Origin: Daejeonella sp.
GTDB lineage: Bacteria; Bacteroidota; Bacteroidia; Sphingobacteriales; Sphingobacteriaceae
Length of the DNA: 64,000 nucleotides
NCBI RefSeq assembly: GCF_030695525.1
Contig: NZ_JAUYSS010000067.1
Location: 1 to 64,000, forward strand
Direction of reading: 5' to 3'
Shown here: piece after piece, positions 25,320 to 34,996 of the stretch
Layout of the letters: every line of letters starts with the position of its first letter
Numbering within the stretch: position 1 is the stretch's first letter
Position numbers and translations under genes: made by a program
Notes under the pieces: generated by a model
Seen by the model: only the letters and a program-made list of their open reading frames with translations
What the model was told of the DNA's origin: nothing
Databases searched by the model: none

Positions 25320-27590
25320 TTATTTTATAATTTTCAATTTAGCAAATTTTAGCAATAATTGCTTCTGTCCCAAATCTTTAAAAAATATAGTTGCTTTGAT
25401 GTCGGGTTTATTGCCTTCCAAATGGATTACTTTACCAAATCCAAAGCGTTCATGTTCAACTTCCATGCCCATCTGTAAACCCGAAGTATCCGATGGAGCG
25501 AATCCTTCACTTGGTACGTGTGCTTTAGGAAGTATGGACCTAGTCTTTGGAAGGGATGAGGGTTTTGGCTTGCTAAATGTTTCTTTTTGTTGCCATGCCG
25601 ACCTTTCATCATCAAAAAGTGAATTGCCTGCAGTTTTGGTATTGGATTTGAACTCGAGTTCAAGATATCGGGCATCAATTTCTTCAATAAACCTGCTGGG
25701 TTCACAGCTGGTCAAAGTCCCCCATCGGTAACGTGATGTGGCATAGGAGAGCATTAGTTTTTTACCTGCCCGGGTTATTGCAACATAAAAAAGTCTGCGC
25801 TCTTCCTCCAGATCTGCTCGTGAACTCAATGACATCTGGGAGGGGAAGAGGTTCTCTTCGAGACCAACTACAAATACATTGTCAAACTCCAGTCCTTTTG
25901 CCGAATGAATGGTCATTAATGATACGGTATCTGCATCAGGGTTCTTGTCATTATCATCATTGGTGAGCAGGGCTATATCCTGCATAAAGATATCAAGGCC
26001 TTTTTCTTCAATATCTTCACGTTCGCTGAATTCTTTGATACCATTTAGAAGTTCCTGGATATTTTCATACCTGCTTAAACCTTCAACAGATTTATCAGAA
26101 TAAAGATCTTTAAGGAGGGTGGAATGTTGGGCAATATGCAAGGCTGTATCATAGGCAGAATGCGTTTTAGTCATCACCTGAAAACTTTGTATCAAAGAAG
26201 CGAAATTTGCGACAGAAGCTGAACTTCTTGAATCAAGGTATTTTGGAGCATCACAAATGACTTCCCACATGGTCAGGTTATACTGATCAGCTGCAATCAT
26301 GATCCGTTCAATCGTAGTATCTCCAATCCCGCGTCGCGGATAATTAATTACCCTTTTAAGGGCCTCTTCATCATTTGGATTGAAAGTGAGTCTGAAGTAA
26401 GCAATCAGATCCTTTATTTCTTTACGCTGATAGAATGAAAGTCCTCCATAAATTTTGTAAGGTACGTTCAGTTTTCGGAGCGCTTCTTCCATTGCTCTTG
26501 ATTGAGCATTGGTGCGATAGAGTATAGCAAAGTCATGATATTTTGACCCCTTCAGGGCCTGTTCCTGTGCGATGGCCTCTGCGACAATTTTGCCCTCTTC
26601 ATTATCACTAAATGCCCTCGAAACCTTGATTTTATCTCCTTCTTCATTTTCAGAAAAGACTGACTTTTTGAGTTGATTTTTATTATTTGCAATAATACTA
26701 TTTGCAACACTGACAATGTTTTTGGTTGAGCGGTAGTTTTGTTCAAGTTTAAATACTTTCAGGTCAGGATAGTCTTTTTCAAAATTTAGAATATTTTGAA
26801 TATTAGCCCCCCGAAATGCATAAATACTTTGGGCATCATCTCCAACTACACAGATATTTTCATTGTTCGCTGCCAGTTTTTTGACAATAAGGTATTGAGA
26901 GAAATTAGTATCCTGGTACTCATCAACCATTAAGTATTTAAATTTATTCTGGTATTTATACAGCACTTCCGGATGTTCCCGCAACAGAACATTTGTTTTA
27001 AAAAGCAGATCATCAAAATCCATTGCACCAGCTTTAAAACAACGCTGAGTATATATTTGATAGATTTCGCCTAAATTCCCGCGACCTGTTGAAAAATCCT
27101 CAGCCTGAATATGTTCGTTATTGAGATATTCGGCCGGAGAAATAAGATTGTTTTTAGATGAGGATATCCGGTTATAGACGAAATTGGCATTATATAATTT
27201 ATCATCTAATTGTTTCTCCTTAAGGATAGTTCGGATAAGACTCTTACTATCATCGGTATCGTAGATAGTAAAATTGGATGGATAACCAATTTTTGCAGCT
27301 TCAACCCTAAGGAGTTTTGCGAATACCGAGTGAAAGGTGCCCATCCAGATGTTTTTGGCCTCTGAACCGACTACTTTCATAATACGTTCCCGCATTTCTT
27401 TCGCAGCCTTATTTGTGAATGTTAATACCAGAATATTGAATGGGTCAACTCCCTTTCTGATGAGATGAGCTACACGGTAAGTAATTACCCGTGTTTTTCC
27501 GGATCCCGCACCGGCAACTATCATCACTGGTCCCTCTATCTGTTCAACTGCCGCCCGCTGAGAAGGATTTAATCCGTCTAAATAATCCAA
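25320..27590 (-). CDS. UvrD/PcrA-family DNA helicase
   Basis: The protein has 756 residues of superfamily 1A. Motifs in order: Q-motif LNPSQRAAVEQ, Walker A GAGSGKT near 30, Ia FTNKAAKEMRERI, motif II VDEYQDTN near 225, III GDDAQSIYAFRGA, IV QNYRST, V MTIHSAKGLEFDNVFVVG and VI LFYVAITRA. The C-terminal ~50 residues form the PcrA/UvrD Tudor-like end (VEHERFGFGKVIHLEG), which in homologs binds RNA polymerase. It should unwind DNA 3'-5' in repair and conflict resolution. Naming it pcrA or uvrD is a matter of convention in this phylum. Confidence 0.93.
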   Translation of the reverse strand: MDYLDGLNPSQRAAVEQIEGPVMIVAGAGSGKTRVITYRVAHLIRKGVDPFNILVLTFTNKAAKEMRERIMKVVGSEAKNIWMGTFHSVFAKLLRVEAAKIGYPSNFTIYDTDDSKSLIRTILKEKQLDDKLYNANFVYNRISSSKNNLISPAEYLNNEHIQAEDFSTGRGNLGEIYQIYTQRCFKAGAMDFDDLLFKTNVLLREHPEVLYKYQNKFKYLMVDEYQDTNFSQYLIVKKLAANNENICVVGDDAQSIYAFRGANIQNILNFEKDYPDLKVFKLEQNYRSTKNIVSVANSIIANNKNQLKKSVFSENEEGDKIKVSRAFSDNEEGKIVAEAIAQEQALKGSKYHDFAILYRTNAQSRAMEEALRKLNVPYKIYGGLSFYQRKEIKDLIAYFRLTFNPNDEEALKRVINYPRRGIGDTTIERIMIAADQYNLTMWEVICDAPKYLDSRSSASVANFASLIQSFQVMTKTHSAYDTALHIAQHSTLLKDLYSDKSVEGLSRYENIQELLNGIKEFSEREDIEEKGLDIFMQDIALLTNDDNDKNPDADTVSLMTIHSAKGLEFDNVFVVGLEENLFPSQMSLSSRADLEEERRLFYVAITRAGKKLMLSYATSRYRWGTLTSCEPSRFIEEIDARYLELEFKSNTKTAGNSLFDDERSAWQQKETFSKPKPSSLPKTRSILPKAHVPSEGFAPSDTSGLQMGMEVEHERFGFGKVIHLEGNKPDIKATIFFKDLGQKQLLLKFAKLKIIK

Positions 27591-27723
27591 AATGTACTCC
27601 TGTTTTTGTCTGCTAAATTAAGAAAGAGATTTGAGATTAAGGCTTGGTGTTAAATACTTATGTCTAATCAGGCAATTAATTGTTTTGATAAAATCTGATT
27701 TTATCGCTGAAGAAGACAAAAGA

Positions 27724-29187
27724 TTATTCATCGCTCATCAAACTTGATTTTTGAGGGTTATTGAGATTCTCATTCATATTGATAATCTTATCATCAAGAT
27801 CATAAACACATTTTCCAATCTGTTCAAGCAGTTCATCCCGTTCAATTAAATTATCCTTATCCAAAAGCATGAGCCCTTTCAATGTTGCTACAGGACTTCT
27901 GATCTGATGAGACAGGTGAGAGGAATATTCCGATAATTTTTTATTTTTAATCTTTATATCTCTGGTCCGATCTTCAATAATTTCTTCGAGATTCTGATTG
28001 ATTGTATCCAAATCATCTTTTTGTTTTGAAATCTCGAGATTTAGCCGGCTTAGTTCTCTATTATTATTAGCAGACTTGCCGACGATTTTCACTAATAGGA
28101 AAATGACAAAAAATGCCATTATTGCAATCGCAATACTTGCCCAAAGAAATACCCGGGTATTTTTTTGTCGGGCAATTGTCAGTTCATTTTCTTTCTGCTT
28201 TTCAAGCTGAACATGTTGTGCCTGAAGGAGTCTGATTTTGTCAGATACATTATTCACGTATCGGGCACTATCTACCCGATAGGCTTTACGTAAATAATTT
28301 AAGGCTTGAAAATAGTTTTTACGTTTACTCTCAAGCTCATAGGAGGTTAGGGTATAGTTGTGTATGAGCTTAGAATCCTGTAGTAGTTCGGCATACTTTA
28401 AACCTTCCTCAATTGTTTTTTCAGCCTCTTCGTACCTGCTTTGTGCAATATGGACAGAGCTAAGGGTTAAGTTAATTGCTGCAATTGAGTTATTTAATTT
28501 TTCTTCCTTCGACTTTTTCAAGGCATTAATCAAATGGCTTTCTGCACTATTAAAGTCTCTCAGATTTAAGTAAAGTACCCCGAGATTTTGATGACTTTGA
28601 ATGATTCCTATTTTATTGTCCAGGTTCTCAAACATGCTTAGGCTTTCCTGGTAATACGTCAATGCTTTCGAATAATTTTGTTGTTGTTGATAAGCTGTAC
28701 CGATATTTAACTTAAGGCCTGCTATTAAATCTTTAATGTTGAGTTTTGTGGCTATCGTTAAAGATTTTTCAAAGTTTTCTAATGACTTATTATAGTCGAT
28801 ACCCCGGTAAAGATTCCCTATATTATTATAAACTTTAGCCTCTCCTTCCAGATTATTGGTTTGCTTGAAATAGCTTAGGGCATTTAAATAGTTATCAATT
28901 GCTGCTTCAATTGAATTTTTATAACTATTTCCGACTCCTATTACACGATAGGATTCTGCAATTCCATTGATATAATTGATTTGTTCAGCTAAGGCAAGGG
29001 CTTTTTTAGCTTCTGAAATTGTGATGTCCGGGTCTGTTAAGCGGGATCTAAAGGCCTGACTATTAAGCTTAATAACTGTACTAGTGTCAGAACTTATCTT
29101 TAAATTTATAGAACTTTTTTGAATACCTGGAGTATAAATGAAAAAGCTTATAAGTATTAATACCAGGTTCAACATATTCATCACCAT
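27724..29187 (-). CDS. TPR membrane sensor with HisKA-like helix but no ATPase domain
   Basis: The protein has 487 residues. A signal/anchor segment lies at 1-20, then about six tetratricopeptide repeats at 55-320 (e.g. AKVYNNIGNLYRGIDYNKSLENFEK, ALTYYQESLSMFENLDNK) that should face the periplasm. A membrane helix follows (FLWASIAIAIMAFFVIFLLV), then a coiled coil, and a histidine-kinase DHp helix with HLSHQIRSPVATLKG (His427). It ends about 60 residues later; no N, G1 or G2 box of a HATPase domain exists, and the downstream DNA does not encode one. It therefore cannot autophosphorylate alone; it may be a phosphotransfer partner or scaffold. Two secreted peptides are encoded divergently. Confidence 0.82.
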   Translation of the reverse strand: MVMNMLNLVLILISFFIYTPGIQKSSINLKISSDTSTVIKLNSQAFRSRLTDPDITISEAKKALALAEQINYINGIAESYRVIGVGNSYKNSIEAAIDNYLNALSYFKQTNNLEGEAKVYNNIGNLYRGIDYNKSLENFEKSLTIATKLNIKDLIAGLKLNIGTAYQQQQNYSKALTYYQESLSMFENLDNKIGIIQSHQNLGVLYLNLRDFNSAESHLINALKKSKEEKLNNSIAAINLTLSSVHIAQSRYEEAEKTIEEGLKYAELLQDSKLIHNYTLTSYELESKRKNYFQALNYLRKAYRVDSARYVNNVSDKIRLLQAQHVQLEKQKENELTIARQKNTRVFLWASIAIAIMAFFVIFLLVKIVGKSANNNRELSRLNLEISKQKDDLDTINQNLEEIIEDRTRDIKIKNKKLSEYSSHLSHQIRSPVATLKGLMLLDKDNLIERDELLEQIGKCVYDLDDKIINMNENLNNPQKSSLMSDE

Positions 29188-29311
29188 ATTTAGGAGTAAG
29201 TTTAAAAAAAAATAAACAATTACAGGCAGCGATTAATTTTTATTTAAACCTGATTTTTAATAGATTCTATTGACATTACAAAATAATTTATAAACAAAAA
29301 ACCCCATACTT

Positions 29312-29476
29312 ATGAAAAAGTTATTATTAACAGTTGCTGTTTTAGGAACAGTATTACTTAGTGCTTGTGAAAAAGATGAACTGGCAGTTCCATCTGAAAA
29401 ATCATTGATCAAAACAGAAAAAGGTGTGGCATGCCGTGGTTGTGGTGATTGGGATATTACCGAACCTCAGCCATAG
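29312..29476 (+). CDS. 54-residue lipopeptide with CxxC and C-terminal GDWDITEPQP
   Basis: The frame encodes 54 residues: a lysine-starting signal (MKKLLLTVAVLGTVLLSAC) with a consensus lipobox and Cys19, a hydrophilic linker, then VACRGCGDWDITEPQP at the end. It should be exported and lipidated, leaving a 36-residue mature peptide whose last 14 residues carry CRGC, Trp and acidic residues. It is too short for usual gene finders. A second 54-residue secreted peptide follows 119 bp on, and the TPR sensor starts 124 bp upstream on the other strand. I do not recognise the family. Confidence 0.6.
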   Translation: MKKLLLTVAVLGTVLLSACEKDELAVPSEKSLIKTEKGVACRGCGDWDITEPQP

Positions 29477-29595
29477 TTTACCTTTCTGAAAATACCTCAT
29501 GTTCAGTAAAATTTAGGTAAAGCAGGAAGAAAAATTTATTATAAAAAGATCATTCATCAGACCTGACAAATTTCAGGGACAAAAAATTAATTATC

Positions 29596-29760
29596 ATGAA
29601 AAAAATTATCATTTCATTATCGGTAGCAGGTTTTATATCATTAGGTTTCACAGTTGTTGGAAATACAAATTCCAAGGAAGAGAATGTAAAAATTGAGCAA
29701 AATGAAAAGTACAACAGGTCAGTTGATATCAGCGACAAACGTCTTGCAAATTGGGATTGA
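29596..29760 (+). CDS. 54-residue secreted peptide ending in KRLANWD
   Basis: The frame encodes 54 residues: a signal peptide (MKKIIISLSVAGFISLGFTVVG) without a lipobox, a charged middle rich in Asn, Lys and Glu, and the C-terminus SDKRLANWD. Length equals that of the preceding lipopeptide and both end near a Trp-Asp, but the middles do not align. It may be cleaved to a ~30-residue periplasmic or extracellular peptide. There is no terminator-like hairpin right after it. Function is unknown; a signalling or immunity-type peptide is possible. Confidence 0.55.
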   Translation: MKKIIISLSVAGFISLGFTVVGNTNSKEENVKIEQNEKYNRSVDISDKRLANWD

Positions 29761-29880
29761 TTTGAATTGAATCGATAAAAATTCGCTTTTGGATCATCCC
29801 TTTAGTATTTGATTAATGGAGATTAAGTTAATCTCCGATTGATTTTTTCATACATTGATTCATGACTAAGCATAGATTCA

Positions 29881-29888
29881 TATCTTTG
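29881..29888 (+). promoter_or_regulatory. -7 box TATCTTTG before the dipeptidase
   Basis: This is a consensus TAnnTTTG box 16 bp upstream of the ATG at 29905. The nearest TTG upstream leaves a spacer of about 23 bp, longer than ideal. Confidence 0.5.
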
Positions 29889-29904
29889 TATAAAAACCAA
29901 TTAT

Positions 29905-31275
29905 ATGCAAGATATTAGATCCTATGTGAGCGAAAATAAGCAGCGTTTTCTGGATGAGTTATTTGAATTGTTGAGATTTCCATCCGTAAGTGCAGATCCA
30001 AAGTTTAAAGCTGAAATGCTAAAAACTGCGGAATACGTTGCTGAAAAGTTAAAATCTGCTGGTGCCGATACTGTTGGAATTTGTGCAACAGCAGGCTATC
30101 CAATAGTATATGGCGAAAAAATTATCGATAATTCGCTTCCAACGGTTTTAGTGTATGGACATTATGATGTTCAGCCACCTGATCCACTTGAACTATGGCA
30201 TACCCCTCCCTTTGAACCGACAATTCGGGATGAAAAGATCTATGCACGTGGTTCATGTGATGACAAGGGACAGTTTTATATGCATGTGAAGGCTTTTGAA
30301 CTGATGATGCGTACAAACTCACTCCCGTGTAATATTAAATTTATGATTGAGGGGGAGGAAGAAGTTGGTTCAAGCAACTTAGGAATTTTTGTTAATCAGA
30401 ATAAGGAGCGCTTGAAGGCGGATGTGGTGTTGATTTCAGATACTTCTATGATAAGTTTGGAACATCCTTCATTGGAAACCGGATTACGTGGACTATCTTA
30501 TGTAGAAGTGGAGGTTACTGGTGCGGACCGAGATTTACATTCAGGTGTTTATGGGGGTGCAGTTGCGAATCCGGCTACTATCCTGGCGAAAATGATAGCC
30601 TCAATGCACGACGAAAACAATCATATTACGATCCCCGGCTTTTATGATGATGTGCTTGACCTAAGTAAAGAAGAAAGGGAAATGCTCAACAAAGCACCCT
30701 ATAATGAGTCGGATTATAAAATCGATTTGAAAGTTGATGAATTATGGGGGGAGAAAGGTTATACCACTCTTGAACGAACAGGTACCCGTCCAACTCTGGA
30801 AGTTAATGGTATATGGGGTGGCTATATTGGCGAAGGAGCCAAAACCGTTCTGCCATCTAAAGCATTCGCAAAGATTTCTATGCGCCTGGTGCCAAACCAG
30901 CAATCTGATAAAATTACAAAACTTTTTAAAGATCATTTCGAAAGTATTGCCCCCAAAAGTGTAAAAGTTAAAGTTACACCACACCATGGAGGTGAACCCG
31001 TGGTAACGCCTACTGACAGTATAGCCTACAAGGCAGCACAAAAAGCAATTCTTGAATCATTTGGTAAGGAACCGATTCCAACCAGAGGTGGAGGGAGCAT
31101 TCCAATTGTAGCATTATTCGAGAAGGAGCTGGGTATTAAAACGGTTTTAATGGGTTTCGGTCTGGATAGTGATAATCTTCATTCTCCGAACGAAAAATTT
31201 GATATTGCTAATTTTTACAAGGGAATTGAGACTATTCCACTATTCCATAAATACTTTGCTGAATTCAGTAAATAA
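29905..31275 (+). CDS. M20-family dipeptidase (carnosinase/PepV-like)
   Basis: The protein has 456 residues and is a two-zinc aminoacyl dipeptidase. Visible metal-site motifs are VYGHYDVQPPDP (His and catalytic Asp), RGSCDDKGQ (bridging Asp), MIEGEEEVGS (catalytic Glu and ligand Glu), the dimerisation-domain HSGVYGG and a C-terminal LHSPNEKF with the last His. There is no signal peptide, so it works in the cytoplasm on imported dipeptides. It converges with an L-Ala-D/L-Glu epimerase gene 370 bp away; together they could process murein-derived dipeptides. A strong terminator follows. Confidence 0.92.
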   Translation: MQDIRSYVSENKQRFLDELFELLRFPSVSADPKFKAEMLKTAEYVAEKLKSAGADTVGICATAGYPIVYGEKIIDNSLPTVLVYGHYDVQPPDPLELWHTPPFEPTIRDEKIYARGSCDDKGQFYMHVKAFELMMRTNSLPCNIKFMIEGEEEVGSSNLGIFVNQNKERLKADVVLISDTSMISLEHPSLETGLRGLSYVEVEVTGADRDLHSGVYGGAVANPATILAKMIASMHDENNHITIPGFYDDVLDLSKEEREMLNKAPYNESDYKIDLKVDELWGEKGYTTLERTGTRPTLEVNGIWGGYIGEGAKTVLPSKAFAKISMRLVPNQQSDKITKLFKDHFESIAPKSVKVKVTPHHGGEPVVTPTDSIAYKAAQKAILESFGKEPIPTRGGGSIPIVALFEKELGIKTVLMGFGLDSDNLHSPNEKFDIANFYKGIETIPLFHKYFAEFSK

Positions 31276-31293
31276 AGAAACGATAAATTTTCA

Positions 31294-31330
31294 AATAACA
31301 AAGGCCGAAAAATTCCGGCCTTTGTTATTT
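31294..31330 (+). terminator. Terminator of the dipeptidase gene
   Basis: AACAAAGGCCGG-type arms (AACAAAGGCCG / CCGGCCTTTGTT) enclose a short A/T loop and end in T-rich sequence. Confidence 0.85.
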
Positions 31331-31331
31331 G

Positions 31332-31606
31332 ATGTGTGTTCGATATAAAATCTTGCTTGGCTATTTTAAAATGAATTATAGCAAATGGTCCTTTTGCAGG
31401 TCTGCCCGTCCCAATGAAAAACAGCATCGGGTAAAATAAACCTTGCCGGAGGAGGTAGCTTCCGGCTATTCGAAAATTTGAAATAGAACGTAATTTCTTG
31501 CCTGAACTACTCCGGAGGAAAGGACTGAACCAGCCTATAAGACACAGGTATTGCTTTCCAAAAGCAAATTATTTAGGCACTGGAGCCTTATTTGGATAAT
31601 TATAAC
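31332..31606 (+). repeat. Dispersed intergenic repeat, copy 1 (MITE-like, internally deleted)
   Basis: The left edge ATGTGTGTTCGATATAAAATC matches the left end of copy 2 (44190 onward). The core includes AAATGGTCCTTTTGC, GGGTAAAATAAACCTTGCCG, GTAGCTTCCGGCTATTC, CGGAGGAAAGG and CAGGTATTG, ending GAGCCTTAT. Relative to copy 2 it lacks about 130 bp after the left end and its right inverted repeat is not recognisable. It lies between the convergent dipeptidase and epimerase genes. It has no credible coding frame. The right boundary is approximate. Confidence 0.75.
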
Positions 31607-31644
31607 CGTTTTATTTTACCCTTCATTAAACCGATTCAGGTTAA

Positions 31645-32742
31645 TTAAATACTCCACTTTTCGCAGGATTTTAGAAATCCTTCATCAGCATCTGCTCCAA
31701 TACCGGGTGTTTCAGGAATATCCAGAAAAAAACCATCATAATTGAGCCCGCCACTAACAGGATCCACCAGATGCCCAAGCAGGCAGGTATCCAGATCGAA
31801 ATATTTAATTCCAGGGCAGGCATAGGCAAAATGTAAGTTCGCGCTCAGGGCAATTCGGCTTTCGAGCATACTTCCAATCATACATGGAATGCCTGATTCA
31901 AAAGCCATTTGATGAATTTTAAGTCCTTCATTAATACCCCCCGACTTAGCGAATTTGATATTGATATAATCACAGGATCCCGAATTAATAAGTCTCCTTG
32001 CATCATGATGATTATAACAACTCTCATCAGCCATGATTTTTGTGTTTGTCTGCTGTTTTAATTCGGGAAGTTTATCATCATACCAGGTACGCATGGGTTG
32101 TTCACAAAACTCGATATTAAGTTCCTGCATACTATTTAAACACCTTAATGCATCATCAAAATTCCAGCCCTGATTTGCATCAATCCTAAGAATTATTTGC
32201 TCACCAATTTTTTTCCTTATTGCCCTGATTCGCAGCAGATCCAGATCGGGATCTTTACCTAATTTTATTTTCAGAATCCGTGCACCCTGCTTCTGATATT
32301 TTGCTGCTAAATCAGCCATTTGCTCAGGCTCAGCGATACCTATGGTTATATCGGTTTCAATCACTCTTTTTTCCCCACCTAAAAATCTGTAAAGTGGCTG
32401 TCCCTGTTTTTTTGCAGCAAGATCATAAAGCGCCATATCGAAAGCACTTTTTATGGTTGAGTTAAGTGCGGTGAAATTGTGAAGATCCTGAAGCCTTTCA
32501 GTTATTGCTATTGGGTCTTTCCCTTTGAGTATTCCTGCAAAATCTTTGGCCATTGCCAGACAGGTTTCCTGAGTTTCTCCAACAATCATTGGAAATGCAG
32601 AGCACTCTCCAACCCCATAATGTTCGCTGTCTGTATAAATTCTTACTAGAACATTTTGAGCAAAATCCATAGTGCCGGTTGCAATTGTAAATGGCTCCAT
32701 GGGGATACTAAATCGATATATATCAGTATGGGTTATTTTCAT
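31645..32742 (-). CDS. L-Ala-D/L-Glu (dipeptide) epimerase, enolase superfamily
   Basis: The protein has 365 residues of the mandelate-racemase/muconate-cycloisomerase subgroup. Catalytic lysine in KIKLGKD (K-x-K), metal ligands in RIDANQGW (Asp), EFCEQP (Glu) and ADESCYN (Asp), and the second catalytic Lys in INIKFAKSGG are all present. The DES-type motif and ACPGIKYFDLDT end favour dipeptide epimerase, which interconverts L-Ala-D-Glu and L-Ala-L-Glu from murein. It has no signal peptide. Its neighbour is a cytoplasmic dipeptidase that could hydrolyse the product. o-Succinylbenzoate synthase is a less likely alternative. Confidence 0.87.
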   Translation of the reverse strand: MKITHTDIYRFSIPMEPFTIATGTMDFAQNVLVRIYTDSEHYGVGECSAFPMIVGETQETCLAMAKDFAGILKGKDPIAITERLQDLHNFTALNSTIKSAFDMALYDLAAKKQGQPLYRFLGGEKRVIETDITIGIAEPEQMADLAAKYQKQGARILKIKLGKDPDLDLLRIRAIRKKIGEQIILRIDANQGWNFDDALRCLNSMQELNIEFCEQPMRTWYDDKLPELKQQTNTKIMADESCYNHHDARRLINSGSCDYINIKFAKSGGINEGLKIHQMAFESGIPCMIGSMLESRIALSANLHFAYACPGIKYFDLDTCLLGHLVDPVSGGLNYDGFFLDIPETPGIGADADEGFLKSCEKWSI

Positions 32743-32920
32743 GGCGAAATTTAAAGCTTTATGTTTAATCTGAGAGATATTTCTTTAGAATAAGATCTGA
32801 TAATCTGAGAGATTAAAGTTTTTTACCCTTACAATCAGTTTCAACATGAAGAGGTCATTAAATTGTAAAGACTCCTCAATTGCCCAGGCCTTTCTTATTT
32901 TTACATAAATATATCAGATT

Positions 32921-34960
32921 ATGTCAAACAGATTAAAGAATCAAAGCTCTCCCTATTTACTGCAACATGCAGAAAATCCTGTTGATTGGTATCCCTGGGG
33001 TGATGAAGCTCTGGAAAAAGCCAAGTTGGAGAATAAACTGATTTTGGTAAGTATAGGATATTCGGCCTGTCATTGGTGCCATGTGATGGAACATGAAAGC
33101 TTTGAAGATTCAGAGGTTGCTGAAATTATGAACCGGCACTTTGTCTGTATTAAAATCGACCGCGAGGTACGCCCGGATATTGATCAGATTTATATGAATG
33201 CCGTACAGCTAATGACTGGCAGTGGCGGCTGGCCGCTTAATTGTTTCTGTCTTCCTGATCAAAGGCCAATTTATGGAGGAACCTATTTCAGGAAGAATGA
33301 CTGGAAAAGTTTATTGAAGAATCTCGCCGATTTCTGGAGAGAAAAACCAGATGAGGCTGTTGGCTATGCAGTCAGGCTAACTGAAGGTATAAATCAAACC
33401 GAGCAGTTAGTTCCGGTTAGAGAAGAAATTGTTTTTACCAGGAAGGATCTGGAAGCCATCTTTAATCCCTGGAAGCGATCTTTTGATTTGATTGATGGAG
33501 GATATAATCGGGCTCCGAAATTTCCATTGCCAAATAACTGGCAATTTATGCTGAGGTATGCTCATTTAATGAAGGATGATGCTGCTCATGCTGCAGTGAG
33601 GATTACCCTGCAAAAAATGGCATTTGGGGGAATTTATGATCAGATAGGAGGGGGATTTGCCCGATATTCTGTCGACGGAAAGTGGCATGTACCACATTTC
33701 GAAAAAATGCTTTATGACAATGCTCAGTTAATTTCACTTTATTCTGAAGCATATCAATACACTCCTGATCCGATATATAAGAACATTGTTTATGAAAGTC
33801 TGGAATTTGTGGAGAGGGAGTTAACTTCAGATGAATTTGGGTTTTATTCGGCACTGGATGCAGATAGTGAAGGTGTTGAAGGCAAGTTTTACACCTTTAC
33901 AAAAGAGGAGATAAAAGCCATTCTAAAGGATGATGAAGATCTGTTTTCTATTTATTATCAGATTACTGATGATGGCAACTGGGAGGAGGAAGGGACAAAT
34001 ATTCTGATGAGAAACATGGAAGATTCTGAATTGGCCTCCCAGCTTGGATTAAGTGAGGATGAACTGACCGATAAAATTTCAGAAGGAAAGAAAAAGCTTC
34101 TTACTGCGAGGGCAGACCGTATTCGTCCGGGACTCGATCATAAAATCCTTGCTTCCTGGAATGGTATGATGCTTAAAGCCTATACTGACGCCTATCGCGT
34201 TTTCGGAGAGCCGGAATTTCTTGAAAAAGCAAAATTAAGTGCTGCATTTATTCAGAATAAACTGATGGTTGGCAATGAAATCAGGCGAGTGTTTTCTTCA
34301 AATAATTCTCCGGATGAATGGTCAGGAGCATTTCTGGATGATTATGCCTTTGTGATAGATGGTTTCATAGGCTTGTATGAAGCCTGTTTTGATGAAGCCT
34401 ACCTGTATAAAGCAAAACTATTACTGGATTATACTATTTCAGATTTTTATGACAATGAAAGTGGGATGTTTTTCTATACACCGGCTTCAGGAGAGCAGCT
34501 CATTGCCAGAAAGCAGGAAATTATGGATAACGTGATTCCTTCATCCAATTCTGTCATGGCCAATAACCTGTATAAATTTGGTCATCTCTTTGATCAGCAG
34601 AATTATCTGGAGATTTCTTCAAATATGTTACGAACTGTTCATCCTCATATCAAATCATACGGTTCTGCCTATTCGAACTGGGCTATTTTGTTGTTAAACA
34701 ATGTTTTTGGATTATATGAAATAGCTATTACCGGAATTGAGGCAGAGGAAAGGCGTAAGGAAATAGAAAAATATTACATTCCTAACAAAATACTTTTGGG
34801 AGGAACTTCAGGAACATTACCTTTGTTAGCTGACAAGCTGGCTTCAGATACAAAAATTTATGTGTGCCGTAATAAAACTTGTCTTTTGCCTGTAAATGAG
34901 GCGATTGAAGCTATTAAACAAATCGATAACCCAAATACAAGGCCGGGGCGGAAGGATTAG
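32921..34960 (+). CDS. DUF255 thioredoxin-domain protein (YyaL/SSP411-like)
   Basis: The protein has 679 residues, full length for the family. The N-terminal ~160 residues are a thioredoxin-like domain with the family motif [16 protein letters not shown] (C50-H-W-C53) and [13 protein letters not shown]. The remainder is an (alpha/alpha)6 barrel like N-acylglucosamine epimerases, with [23 protein letters not shown] and [17 protein letters not shown]. The enzymatic activity is not established. It lacks a signal peptide. The SlyD-like gene begins 36 bp downstream and may be co-transcribed. Confidence 0.92.
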   Translation: MSNRLKNQSSPYLLQHAENPVDWYPWGDEALEKAKLENKLILVSIGYSACHWCHVMEHESFEDSEVAEIMNRHFVCIKIDREVRPDIDQIYMNAVQLMTGSGGWPLNCFCLPDQRPIYGGTYFRKNDWKSLLKNLADFWREKPDEAVGYAVRLTEGINQTEQLVPVREEIVFTRKDLEAIFNPWKRSFDLIDGGYNRAPKFPLPNNWQFMLRYAHLMKDDAAHAAVRITLQKMAFGGIYDQIGGGFARYSVDGKWHVPHFEKMLYDNAQLISLYSEAYQYTPDPIYKNIVYESLEFVERELTSDEFGFYSALDADSEGVEGKFYTFTKEEIKAILKDDEDLFSIYYQITDDGNWEEEGTNILMRNMEDSELASQLGLSEDELTDKISEGKKKLLTARADRIRPGLDHKILASWNGMMLKAYTDAYRVFGEPEFLEKAKLSAAFIQNKLMVGNEIRRVFSSNNSPDEWSGAFLDDYAFVIDGFIGLYEACFDEAYLYKAKLLLDYTISDFYDNESGMFFYTPASGEQLIARKQEIMDNVIPSSNSVMANNLYKFGHLFDQQNYLEISSNMLRTVHPHIKSYGSAYSNWAILLLNNVFGLYEIAITGIEAEERRKEIEKYYIPNKILLGGTSGTLPLLADKLASDTKIYVCRNKTCLLPVNEAIEAIKQIDNPNTRPGRKD

Positions 34961-34996
34961 GAATCCCAAACCTGTTTTTACTTAAAATCTATTAAA

